Source: Azolla caroliniana (taxonomy: Eukaryota > Polypodiophyta). Taken from it: DNA of 64,000 nucleotides. Positions 34,498 through 44,596 of the stretch are shown piece by piece. The notes under the pieces are model-generated. The model was given only the letters and a program-made list of their open reading frames with translations, had not been told where the DNA came from and did not search any database. A program made the position numbers and the translations under genes. The stretch spans positions 3,596,001-3,660,000 of the forward strand of contig JBHGNT010000002.1 of NCBI GenBank assembly GCA_043228905.1, in the 5' to 3' direction. The stretch's first letter is position 1; the number at the start of each line of letters is the position of its first letter.

Positions 34498-34650
34498 CGT
34501 CACACTAAATTAAATTATTGTAAAAAACAAAAAAAAAAAAACAATCATGCAAAAGCGAGGAATGAATGGATGAAAGAGCGAGGAGCGAAAAGGTACGTAG
34601 TGGGCATTTAAAGCACCACCACAGGACATAATGCTATTTTAGTACACGGC
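34498..34650 (+). other. Spacer between pol and ORF3
   Basis: An A-run at about 34520-34541 is followed by a purine-rich tract at about 34552-34591 (GCGAGGAATGAATGGATGAA ... GAGCGAAAAGG) and a TATA-like CATTTAAAGC at about 34607. Same parts as in Gypsy-1. Confidence 0.45.
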
Positions 34651-37600
34651 ATGCACACACTCGAAAAAGGCGCCAGAATGCACAGACAAAAACCACTGCG
34701 CGTAGAGACCCTTTACTTTCGCGAACCCAGGAGCACAGAAGCACCAAGACGTTGCAAGATCATAAGACGAGAACCTGCGCACAGAGAAACCCCGCCTTCT
34801 GAACTCTCTCTCTCTCAACCTCACTCTCATCACCATCCAACCTCGCCACCGCAATCCGACCTCGACACAGAAATGGACCCACAAACGCTGTCGGAAGCCG
34901 CCAAGACATGGCTAAAGCAACACGGGCTCGAGGGCTTCTTGATGATGATGGAAGTACCGCCACACAAAGAAGCCGACAAAGTGATCAAAGAAATCGACAC
35001 AGAGGTCATAACGGCAGAGGCGATTCGAGCGTTAACAAGCCTTCCGGAGGGAGGCATACTCACGATCGACAATCCAACCCCGGAGCAACTCATCAGGTAT
35101 TTTGGTGAGTACTCTCTAGCCAGCAAGGGCTACCGGACACAGGGCGGCGGAGATATACTGTTCCGCGAGATTGCTCGTGTGCTCCACGAATACGGCCACG
35201 TGTACCCTAGACCCCCTGTCATGCCGCAGAACCGGGCAGGGATGATCATCGCCACCTATGGAGGGATCAAGGTGGATTGGCCAGTATTGATCGCAAACGG
35301 GTTGTGTGCGGCGATCGAGATCGTCAGAGGCAAAGACGGCAAAGAAGGCCGAGACGGACGGAGGATATGGCACGCTGTAACGCAGTGGCTCACCTTGCTT
35401 GTGCCACCCGTCCAACCCGTCCAGTCCAAGAAGCGAGGAAGAGTGGCGGACGGCACCCCAAAGATGGCTTCCAAACGACAACAGTTGTTGGCTTCTAAGG
35501 CCAGTAAGGGAAAGGCGGCGGATGTAGAACAGGCGGCAGCCGGAAGCGCCCAACGGAGGCGCAGGAGGAACCACCGGCACGGCCCGTAAAGGTTACACTC
35601 CGCCGATCGGTGAATAAAGAAGCGGACCCCTTGGCGGCAAAACTCAATGCCGGGGCTCAGGAAGAGGAAATAGAGGAGGAGCCTACGGAGCACCTCCAGC
35701 GACGGTCGTCAGCAAGGACCGTTGAGGCAGCCGGGAAACGTTCGGAAGACTACCACGCCAAGGAAGGAAGGAAGGAACCATACTAAGACTACCACGCCAA
35801 GGAAGGAACTGGAACCGGTGCGCATGGCACCGGAATCAGAAGGCCCGGCACCACCGGGAACTCCGGCAAGTCCCATTCTGCCAGAGCCAGAAAGGTCAAT
35901 GCAGCCTCCCTCGGCCAGCCACGAAGAAGCGCAAGGGGAACCTGAATAGCAGGGTGGTCCACGGACAGAAACGGAACTGCAACTCGGCGCAACCAGGCGG
36001 GACCACCCATCTACAAGTGACCCCATCTGTCAAACCTCTGTGCAAGCACAACAAGGCACCGGTAGCCTTTGGCTCCGGTGGATAGGCGAACAGATAGCCG
36101 GAGCAGTGGGGTACATTGAGGCGGAAGAAAGAGCGCAAAGCGAACGGTTGCTCGTCACAACCGAACAACTAGAGACGGCCCGGTCCAGAATCCGGTGCCT
36201 TGAAAAAGACTTGGATCAGGTCACGACGGAGATGGCCAAAATGGCCTTAACGACAACACAGATCCATTCACCGGTGACTCCGGTAAGTGTACAGAATAAA
36301 GAAACGGATCGACCTGTACATAGCAATAAAACCCCGGCAACGGAAACTGTTCCGGCGAGAGATGCGGCGCAAGACCAGGAGCTTGCGGAATTGAGAGATG
36401 AACTTGCTGCACAAGAAGCGCTAAGGAGCCGCGCACGGGAATTGAAGACAGCGGTCGAAGCCGAATTAAAGAAGACTGCTGAGAACCTCCGCCGGGCAGA
36501 GGAGAGCCTCTGGAAAGGCCATCAAGCGTACGACCGGCTAAAGGAGGAGAAAGACAAAGTGCTGCAGGAAAAGGACAAGCTGCGGAAAACGGCGGAAACA
36601 GAGATTGAACGACTAAAGGAAGAGCTCCGCCAGTAGAAGGACCGCAAGGACCGGGCCCGTCGACAGATCAACGCACGGCTCAAGCAAAAGACAGGTGATT
36701 TTGAGCACCTGCACCGGGACTACAAACGGCTGGAAACGGAGCATAAGGAACGGATAGCCGAGCTCCAACAGGAAGTTGATCGGGCCGCGACGGCGATCGC
36801 CGACGAACGTGCGGAAAATACAAGACGCTTGGACGAGGCGGAGAAGGTCCGGATGGAGCTCCAGAGGTAGCAGCAGGAAGATAAACAAAGAGCGTCAACA
36901 GTATTGCAGAAATTACAAAGTACATATCAAAGGCAATTGACGCATTACAAGGCGCAGGCGGAAGACAACGTCAAAATCATCAAGCAACTGAAGGAGGAAC
37001 GGCAAGCAGCGGAAACCAAATCGCAATTGGGAACGAGCCGGATTCAGTCCATCCTCCGGGCATGGCTGAATCAGACAAAACACTTGATTGATGAAAGCTC
37101 CGTAAAATGGTGGACAAAGTGGGCACAAAACGCGGCGGAACTCCAGTTGCTACGGGCAGATGTGGCAAACCGGCGGAAGGAAGGAGATGATTGTTATACG
37201 TTGACTTTTGAGGACTTCATCGCCATACGGGACGAGCTGGCCGACGACTTCCAAGTCTTGGCGGATGAACAGCTGGCGCAGGTCAGGCAGCTCATAGCTC
37301 AGCTAGACGATGATAGGTTGGACGCTCAAATCCAGTTTGAAAGCTACGAGCGGTCCCGGGTTCGGGAAGAAAAAGCACGGGAAGCGGCAACGGTGAACCT
37401 TAGTGATGAGGAACCGTCGTCGGCTGAGGGTTAGTCGGGAACCAGTCAACCGGAGACCACTACGACGAAGGGAGCAACGACGGAGACGCCGGTGTCAAGG
37501 CAACAAACGGAGGAGCAGCCGCAGCAGCCATCAATGGACCCGTTGCAGCAGACATCAACAAAGCAGCAACAACAACAACAACAACAACAACCACTTCCAG

Positions 37601-37656
37601 ATGAACCATTGGAGCCCCTCGAACAAAGTATTTTGGATATTCTGGACGAAGAATAG
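34651..37656 (+). pseudogene. Gypsy-2 ORF3
   Basis: Starts MHTLEKGARMHRQK as in Gypsy-1, with MDPQTLSEAAKTWL at 34873. Open to 35589: N domain, then QSKKRGRVADG. Gypsy-1 carries extra bases near GSGSRKRP; their loss here shifts the frame, which returns to coiled coil by 36040. Stops at 36634 (CAG to TAG), near 36868 (CAG to TAG) and 37432 (CAG to TAG). The end has a CAA repeat coding for a Gln run, then PLPDEPLEPLEQSILDILDE and TAG at 37654. Protein-level likeness to the Gypsy-1 copy is high over the whole length. Confidence 0.75.
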
Positions 37657-37710
37657 CAAGTGTCGGTTGTGGATTCGACGTACAAGGTACTGTCCCACGG
37701 GCGTGCCATG

Positions 37711-38145
37711 TGTTACCGGCCGGCAAAGGAGTCCAGAGTGGGAAACAGAGAGTTATTTAAGTAATAGGAATGTGGTTGTAATTAAGCTATGAGTGTGGAC
37801 GGACGGACCGGAATAGGTATGCCGTTCCGGATCCGGACTGATCCTAAACAGGTGCGGATGGCACCGTTTTGTAATACAGACCGGAAACCTATTTAAAGGC
37901 CCGGATACAATGTAATCAATAACGGTTAATTAATGAAAGCTTAGCGTTGTTATCTCTCTATGTTAATTGTCGTTCTGTCTTAATTGTTATATCTTACGCG
38001 TGTGATTATGAAAGACGATCATGCTTAGTAACTTAATTAAGCCGGAGTAAGCGTTGAGTCTAATCCGGTTGCCGTAACACCCTTTGGTGAAGTGTCTTCC
38101 GTAGACACCCTGTGTTAGGCCATTGTCCAGCCCTAAGAGTTAAAA
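37711..38145 (+). repeat. Gypsy-2 3' LTR
   Basis: 435 bp. The terminal AACA has become AAAA. As in Gypsy-1, the bases before it (GGGCGTGCCATG) are not a polypurine tract. Confidence 0.93.
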
Positions 38146-38225
38146 CACACAGTACATTGTGTTGTGTTAACCATATGAAAACTCATGTGGACTTGTATAT
38201 ATTGTAGAGTCTAGTGTATAGTACA

Positions 38226-38349
38226 TTCGAGAATATTCTAGTCGTTAGTATATTCTAGAATTATTCTGGGGTATATTCTAAACGAGTATATTCTCGAGAT
38301 ACTTCTCGAGTATATTCTAGAGATATTCAATCTCGGAAATTGTATAAAT
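38226..38349 (+). promoter_or_regulatory. Heat-shock-element cluster with TATA box
   Basis: TTCgaGAAtaTTC at 38226-38238 is a perfect three-unit heat-shock element. TTCtaGAAttaTTC at 38253-38266 is a near match, and TTCTCGAG words follow at about 38291-38310. TATAAATA lies at 38343-38350. Such clusters drive heat-induced LTRs of plant copia elements such as ONSEN. No coding sequence follows. Confidence 0.5.
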
Positions 38350-39095
38350 ACTTGTAACATCCTTGGTCCCTTTCAAGGGATTCAACACCAGTCATTCACA
38401 CATCAATCTAGTGTTCTCGTTTCTCCCCATCTTCTCTCCTTCATCTTTATCATTGTCTTCATTCTCTTGAGTCATTCCTAGTGTCTTGAGTTCCATGCTC
38501 ATAGCCCCATCGTCCGTGCTTCTTCCCAGTTCGCACTTGGTGTGTCTGAGACAGTTTGAATTCCTTCCAACTAGAAGCATCACCCATCTTCGTCATCGCC
38601 CTTGCTTCTAGAGTTACCATAATCATTGTCCTTGCTTTCGGAGTTACCGTCATCAACATCCTTGTCTTCGACGTCATCATTTTTAGCACCTCTTCGCCCA
38701 ACCATCGTCATCTTCAACACTACTTGTCATCATTTTTAGGTATCATTTTGCATCATGGTTTTCATGAGGAGTGCTTTCGATTGCTCACCTTCCCAGTTTT
38801 GGTGGGGGTCACAACCACTCACTTTCCTGGTGGGGATCGGATCATTGCTTGCTTGCACTGCATTTTCGTTATAGTTCAAGTCTCGCGCCACTTTCTGTTG
38901 ACGATGACTGATTTCAATCGCTCACCTTCTAGTTTCGATGGGGGTCACAATCGCTCACTTTCCTGGTGGGGATCGCGTGGGTTTCTCGCTAGCGCTACCA
39001 TTTGTGTCGTGTCTTGGGTCAACCCCGACTATTTACCCTCTCATAATAGAAGAAGTCAAGTTGACCACTTCACTTGCACTCCTTTGCCCGTTGTT

Positions 39096-39462
39096 GTTCC
39101 AGTTCTCGGTGAGGCCCACATGGTCGCTCAAGTCTATTCGTGTTCAGTTCTCGGTGAGGGTTGCATGGTCGCACACATCCGTTCATGTTCTAGTTCTTGG
39201 TGAGGGACGCATGGTTGCTCACATCCGTTCGTGTTCCAGTTCTCGATGAGGGTTGCATGGTCGCTCACGCCCGTTTGTGTTTTCAATGAGAACCGCACAT
39301 GGTCGCTCACATTGTAGTTCCCAATGAGGGTCACACATGGTTGCTCATGTCCGTTCGTGTTCCAGTTCTTGGCGAGGGCCGCATGGTCGCTCATGCTCGT
39401 TCGTGTTTAGTTCTCGGTGAGGGCCGCATGGTCGCTCATGTCCGTTCATGTTCTAGTTCTAG
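39096..39462. repeat. ~45-bp minisatellite
   Basis: About eight imperfect copies built from GTTCTCGGTGAGGG, CGCATGGTCGCTCA and GTCCGTTCGTGTTC. Related GGGGGTCACAATCGCTCAC words occur upstream to about 38800. Confidence 0.8.
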
Positions 39463-39649
39463 GTCAGTCATTGAAGGGAGACCGGAAACTACAATGTCAT
39501 GATGCTAGCCAAAACTCAAGGACCAATTATATACATAATTGTATACTAGATATGTTGGTTAACCCATAATGCTTGATTATAAGATGGTCATGTCAAGAGC
39601 TCGAATCTTCACATTATCCCCCCTCCTACACCGCCTTCCCAAATCGGCC

Positions 39650-42600
39650 GCCGGTTTGTGGGGATGTTGGTGATGAAAATCTTGGACCCCCTCCGGGGCA
39701 TTTTGTAAATTTTCCAATGGTTCCCACGTGGTGTCAAACATGGGACATGGGGTAACCCGTCCACAAGACGAGGTATTGCAAGTGTCGACGGTGCCAACAT
39801 GAGTCCAGGATTTGGTCAACCTCATACTCCTCCCCTGTCATCAATTGCAGAGGTGGTGGTGGTGGGGCCTGACGTCCTAGGAGTTGCGAAGCATAATGGG
39901 GTTCGAGGGGTTCGAGGAGGGAGACATGAAAAACATCGTGAATCTGGAAGTGGGATGGAAGGGTGAGCCGAAAGGCGACATGATTGATGCACTCGATGAT
40001 ACGGAATGGTCCCAACTTCTTGTAATCAAGTTTCGCACATGGACGAGTAGTAAAGATGTGTCGGCATAACAACCAGACCATGTCTCCAACGACAAAGCTA
40101 TTGGCCTGCTTCTTGTATCGTTCACTAGCGAGACTAAGCTCCAAGGATAAACCATGATGTAGCTCTTCTAAAATGCATGCACAATCCTCCGCCGAAGGGT
40201 TCACGGAAGTGGTAGGAAGGAAAATGTTGAAGCGAGGATGTAACCCATAGTTTGCAAAGAACGGAGTGACGCCAGTCAATGCATGGAGAGAATTATTGTA
40301 GGCAAATTCCGCGAGTGAAAGTAAGTTGACCCAATCATCTTGTTGGTAACTAACCGAGCACCGAAGATACTGCTCAAGGATTTGGTTGACACGCTCCATC
40401 TTGACGGGAACTCAACGCTCCTTATGTCCAACTCTCGGCCACAACCGAGCTTCTTTTCATACGCAGAAAACGGGAAACAAATGCACGACACAAAGGAGAG
40501 AAAAATATACACAGGATGTTTACGTGGAAAACCCCAAACTAGGGGAAAAACCACGGCAGCCCACAGGCTGCAAACTGTCACTATGTAAGAATGTACAAAA
40601 CAGTGAGTTCACGGAGGCAACGACCTCGGACTCACGATCTTCGCCACAGGCGGCGGTTACAACAGAGGCAACGACCTCTTTCTCTCTCTCTCTCTCTCTA
40701 TACACAGTTACGCGTTCTCACTTCTTCTTGCACCAACAAGTGAATGACAACCATAACTAAAAGTTTGCCCTAAGTCATATTTATACTAATATGACTTTTC
40801 GGCTATTTACAAATATAGTCTCGATGGACTCTCAGAAACATATTTACGAATATGTCTCTTCATCCGGTTCATACTGGGTCTGTATCATCCGGCTCTCCGT
40901 AGCCGTGTACTCCTCATCCGGTCTTCACCGGGTCTGTATCATCCGGCTCTCCGTAGCCGGGTACTCCTCATCCGGTCTTCACCGGGTCTGTATCATCCGG
41001 ATCTCCGTAGCCGGGTACTCCTCATCCGATCTTCACCGGGTCTGTATCATCCGGCTCTCCGTAGCCGGGTACTCCTCATCCGGTCTTCACCGGGTCTGTA
41101 TCATCCGGCTCTCCGTAGCCGGGTACTCCTCATCCGGTCTTCACCGGGTCTGTATCATCCGGCTCTCCGTAGCCGGGTCCACCTCATACGGTTTCGGCCT
41201 CGGCCTATCGGCCTCAGCCAAGCCTGTTCATCGGCATTGTTCTTCTCCCTTCCCATCCGGAGGGACCTGTCTCCCAACACATCTGACCATCAGTTTGGGG
41301 GGTGATACGCGGAGGACAACTTGACAGAGATGCCTAAAGTTTGGAGCAGGCGCTGCCAGAAGTGAGAGACAAACTGGGGTCCGCGATCGGAGATGACATC
41401 ATCAGGGAGTCCATGCAAGTGTACCACATTGTTGATTAGAAGATGCACCATTCCTTCTCCGGAAATGGTTTTGGAGCATGGAGTGAAGTGAACCATCTTC
41501 ATAAACTGATCGACAACGACCAACACCGAGTCATAGCTATTGACCAAGGGTAGATCAGTTATGAGGTTCATAGAGATAGAGGCCCAGGGACGACGGTTGC
41601 ATGGAAGCGACTGGAGTAAGCCGTATGGCTGATGATGAGTGACTTTGGAGCGAGCACAAACCTCACAACTCTTGATGTATTCTTTGACCAACTTCCATGG
41701 TTGTGGCCACCAATATCCCCGAGAGATTAGCTCGAGGGTTTTTACGACCCCAAAATGACCTGCATGTGGGTCATCGTGGCATTCTCGCAACACCCAGGTG
41801 CGACATTGGCCCTCTGGGACGTATAAGAGATGATCTCGGAATAGCAAACCCTCTTGTATGCTAAAGGTGTCAAGATCCTTCCTTTTGTTTGCCTTGGAGG
41901 GGTTTTGTAGACTATCTCGAATCTCATTGGCGAACGCATCGGTTGTGGATGCATCGGTGATTTGTTGGAGTAATGAATCATCCTGCAACATACAAGTGGC
42001 AAAAAGATGCAATTGGTCGAGTTTCAGCAAACGTCTAGATTGTTGAGCATAGGCAGCATCCCCAGGGCAGAGTGCAAGGTTAGCTCGACAAGAAAGGGCA
42101 TCGGCCTTCCCATGTTTGCCACCAGGTCGAAATACGATCTCAAAATCGTAGTTGGCGAGAAATGTCGACCAACGGGCCTACCTTCGATTCAAAGTACGAG
42201 TGGTGGAAAAATAAACTAAATTTTTATGATCAGTCACTACCTGGACACGATGTTGTGCGCCGCCAAATAAGGTCGCCATTCTTCAAAGGCAGCAATGATA
42301 GTAGCAAGCTCCTTGTCGTATATGGGACAATTGATTTCGGAGGCCATGAATTTCCAGGAGTAGTATCCACTGGGTGCATTAGGTTGGTGTCATCTGCCTG
42401 GGATAAGATGCCGCCAATGGCGAAGTCAGAGGCATCGATTTCGACTTGAAAAGGTTTTGTGGGATCAACATGTAGCAACACCAAGGCAGTGATGAATGAG
42501 TGTTTGAGTGAGTCGAACGCATTTTGTGCCTCCGAGGTCCATAAAAAAGGAGTACCTTTATGAGTGAGGGCGATAAGAGGTTGTGCTAGGGTGGAAAACC

Positions 42601-43310
42601 CCTTGATGAATCGACGGTAAAAATTCGCGAAGTAGAGGAAGGATTACACATCTTTAAGTCAACTTGGAGTCGGCCAAGCCCGAATGACAGAGACCTTCTT
42701 CATATCCATGGTGATGCCAATGGGCGAGATAATGTAGCCTAGAAATTCGATCGAGGTACGGTCGAACTCGCATTTCTCGCCTTTGGCATAAAGGTCATGC
42801 TCGCGAAGTTTGGCAAGAACTAATCGGACTTGGCGAGTGTGCTCCTCCATGTTTGGCGAGAAAATGAGAATATCATCGAGGTAAATGACAACAAAATGAT
42901 CATGATATTCCCGGAATATATCGTTCATCATATGTTGAAAAATTGTTGGGGCATTAATAAGACCAAAAGGCATTACCTTGTATTCGAAATGCGCATACTG
43001 TGTTCGGAATGCAACTTTCCATTCATCCCCTGGCTTGATGCGTACTAGATTGTACGCTCAACGCAAATCAACTTTGGAGAAGACACGCGCAACTCAGAGT
43101 CGATCAAGGAGTTTGGGGATCATAGGTAGCGGATATCAGTTGCGCACAGTGAGTTTGTTGAGACCTCGGTAGTCGACGCATAAGTGTAGAGAGCCATCCT
43201 TCTTCTTCACGAATAAAATGGGGGCCCCGGCCGGCGACTTAGAAGGTTGAATAAATCCTTTCTCGAGGTTCTCATCGAGATACACATGAAGGGCCTTCAG
43301 CTCTAGTGCA
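39650..43310 (-). pseudogene. Chromovirus pol (RT-RH-INT-chromodomain)
   Basis: [54 protein letters not shown] and the catalytic [10 protein letters not shown]. RNase [17 protein letters not shown]. Integrase: HDDPHAGHFG and CEVCARSK (HHCC), VVVDQFMKMVHF (first Asp), VISDRGPQFVSHFW (second Asp). A C too many near 41308 shifts the frame, and the solo LTR then separates it from ERVNQILEQYLRC (40399 onward), where the third acidic residue lies. The C-terminus has VGDMVWLL, LGPFRI and a chromodomain (YEVDQILDSCW, LVLWTGYP, then WEPLENLQNA after a frameshift near 39735). Several frameshifts make it inactive. Confidence 0.85.
40402..41279 (-). repeat. Solo LTR of Copia-C family
   Basis: 878 bp with a perfect TSD CATCT (40397-40401 and 41280-41284). 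In minus sense it starts TGTTGGGAGACAGG and ends CCCGTCA. Contains about six copies of a 54-bp unit (CATCCGG ... CTCTCCGTAGCCGGGTACTCCT) at about 40855-41180 and, in minus sense, TATA AGTATAAATATGAC. Inserted between the DGQM and ERVNQ codons of the chromovirus integrase. Confidence 0.9.
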
Positions 43311-43330
43311 CAGACAACGCATATAGAGGA

Positions 43331-43344
43331 TGGTATCAGAGCGG
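43331..43344 (+). other. Copia-A primer-binding site
   Basis: TGGTATCAGAGCGG, the usual plant copia site complementary to initiator-Met tRNA. Confidence 0.75.
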
Positions 43345-43485
43345 TTTGGTAGCTCGATCTAGCCCATCCGTGTATGTTGTGCCCCACGCCGACGTTCAAG
43401 AAGAACCGGCTCATCGTTATCGTAGTGCAGCTATATAGCTTGTATTCAAGAGAGAAGAAGAAGAAGAAAATCTACATCGAACACC

Positions 43486-44596
43486 ATGAATACTCAAATG
43501 GGGAGTGCTCTCCCTAGCGAGAAGTTGGATCGAAACAACTTCGCATCTTGGGAGTACAAGATGCACCAATACCTTGTCGGCCAAGGCAATTGGAGCTACA
43601 TCAAAGGAGCACAAGAAAACCGGCCCGACTCGAAAGACGCCGACTATGCAACATGGGAGCAAGCAGCGAGTCGAGTAATGTATTGCTTGGCAACATGTGT
43701 TCATGATCACATGCTCAGCTACATTTGAGGAGCCACGATGCAAAAGGAAGCATGGGAGAATCTAAGGAAGATATTTGCCGCCAATACAACGGCACGAAAG
43801 CTTCAACCCCGCCAAGAGTTGAACAACATCCAACAACGGGATATGTCCATCACAAGCTACACCTTGAAGATCAAGGAACTTTGTGATGCACTCAGCTCGA
43901 TAAGCATCAATGTGGAGGATGACGAAATGGTGCAAATATGCCTCGGTGGCCTTGCACCACGGTTCGGCACGATGCGAACCGCCGTACTAGCACGAGAGAA
44001 TCCGCCCTCCTTTGATCTTCAATCCATGTTGTTGGTCAAAGAAAATCATGTTCAAACAAGGAGCAACATCTCAGAAGGCCACATGCTCTACACGCATTCG
44101 GACAGAGGAAGAGGACGCGACCGTGCAAGAAGGATTCAGCCAAGGACGAGGCGGACGAGGCCCAACTTACGAAAACAACTCGCAATTTTGGCATCAAGAC
44201 GGAAGCCATCGAGAAACCTTCGGAAGAAGAGGGAGCTTCCATTCCGGTCCTAGCCAAGAAACCTCGATCGAATGCGGTTATTGCAGAAAAATCGGCCACC
44301 ATGAAGAAGAGTGCCAAAAGAAGAAGCGCGAGTCGGCTTCCACAAGCCGACAACTCACTAATTACGCCACCAACTCCGACTATGAAGGTCATGGCGGAAT
44401 GTTTGCAATGAGACATAGAGCAAATTCTATGTCAACCTCTACTTCGACTAATGCCTCCAATCCGGAACATGTATGGTTCGTCGACTCCTGTGCTTCGAAT
44501 CATATGATGTCCAATCAAGAATGGTTCAAAGACCTTCAAGAGTCGGATCGACCCAGTTATGTCGAGACCGGAGACAACACCACTCATCTGATTTAG
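43486..44596 (+). pseudogene. Copia-A gag and protease start
   Basis: Starts MNTQMGSALPSEKLDRNNFA, with the UBN2-type gag pattern (LDRNNFASWEYKM). TGA at 43726 and a frameshift near 44095 interrupt it. Zinc knuckle CGYCRKIGHHEEEC at about 44273-44314. Protease site reads VDSCASNHM at about 44480-44506, where active copia elements have D-S-G; Gly is replaced by Cys (TGT). TAG follows at about 44594. Confidence 0.85.

Larger units (their letters stand above)
28748..38145 (+). mobile_element. Gypsy-2: RT-deleted copy of the Gypsy-1 family
   Basis: 9,398 bp. LTRs at 28748-29182 and 37711-38145 (435 bp each) differ at about 14 positions (3.2%), 13 of them transitions. A perfect 5-bp TSD CACAC lies at 28743-28747 and 38146-38150. 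Same order as Gypsy-1: gag, protease, RNase H, integrase, ORF3. It lacks the reverse transcriptase, has an internal gag duplication and many stops. It is older than Gypsy-1 by LTR divergence. Confidence 0.93.
38151..39613. other. LTR-like non-coding region
   Basis: Lies between Gypsy-2 and the polypurine tract of the chromodomain gypsy. On the minus strand an LTR of that gypsy may begin TGTGAAGATTCGAGC at 39613, but its other end is not clear. On the plus strand 38163-38420 looks like a promoter (TGTTAACC, heat-shock elements, TATA). Open frames over 38556-39500 come from the minisatellite and I do not accept them. Confidence 0.45.
39617..43310 (-). mobile_element. Chromodomain Ty3/gypsy element, partial
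   Basis: Minus orientation. From right to left: reverse transcriptase, RNase H, integrase, chromodomain, then a polypurine tract at 39617-39628 (minus AGGAGGGGGGAT) just before a possible LTR start. The 5' LTR, gag and protease are missing, since the element is cut at about 43310 where Copia-A begins. A solo LTR (40402-41279) sits in the integrase. Confidence 0.75.

Noticed and set aside
38556-39249. 215- and 103-codon plus-strand frames
   Set aside because: Low-complexity products of the minisatellite and its flank; no domain and no conservation evidence.
40855-41180. Regular repeats that might suggest a CRISPR array
   Set aside because: The units are directly adjacent without unique spacers and lie in an LTR of a plant element.
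40791-41324. 177-codon frame of SVAGYSSSGLHR repeats
   Set aside because: It is the 54-bp LTR repeat read in frame; the same applies to 46663-47049 and 57197-57701.
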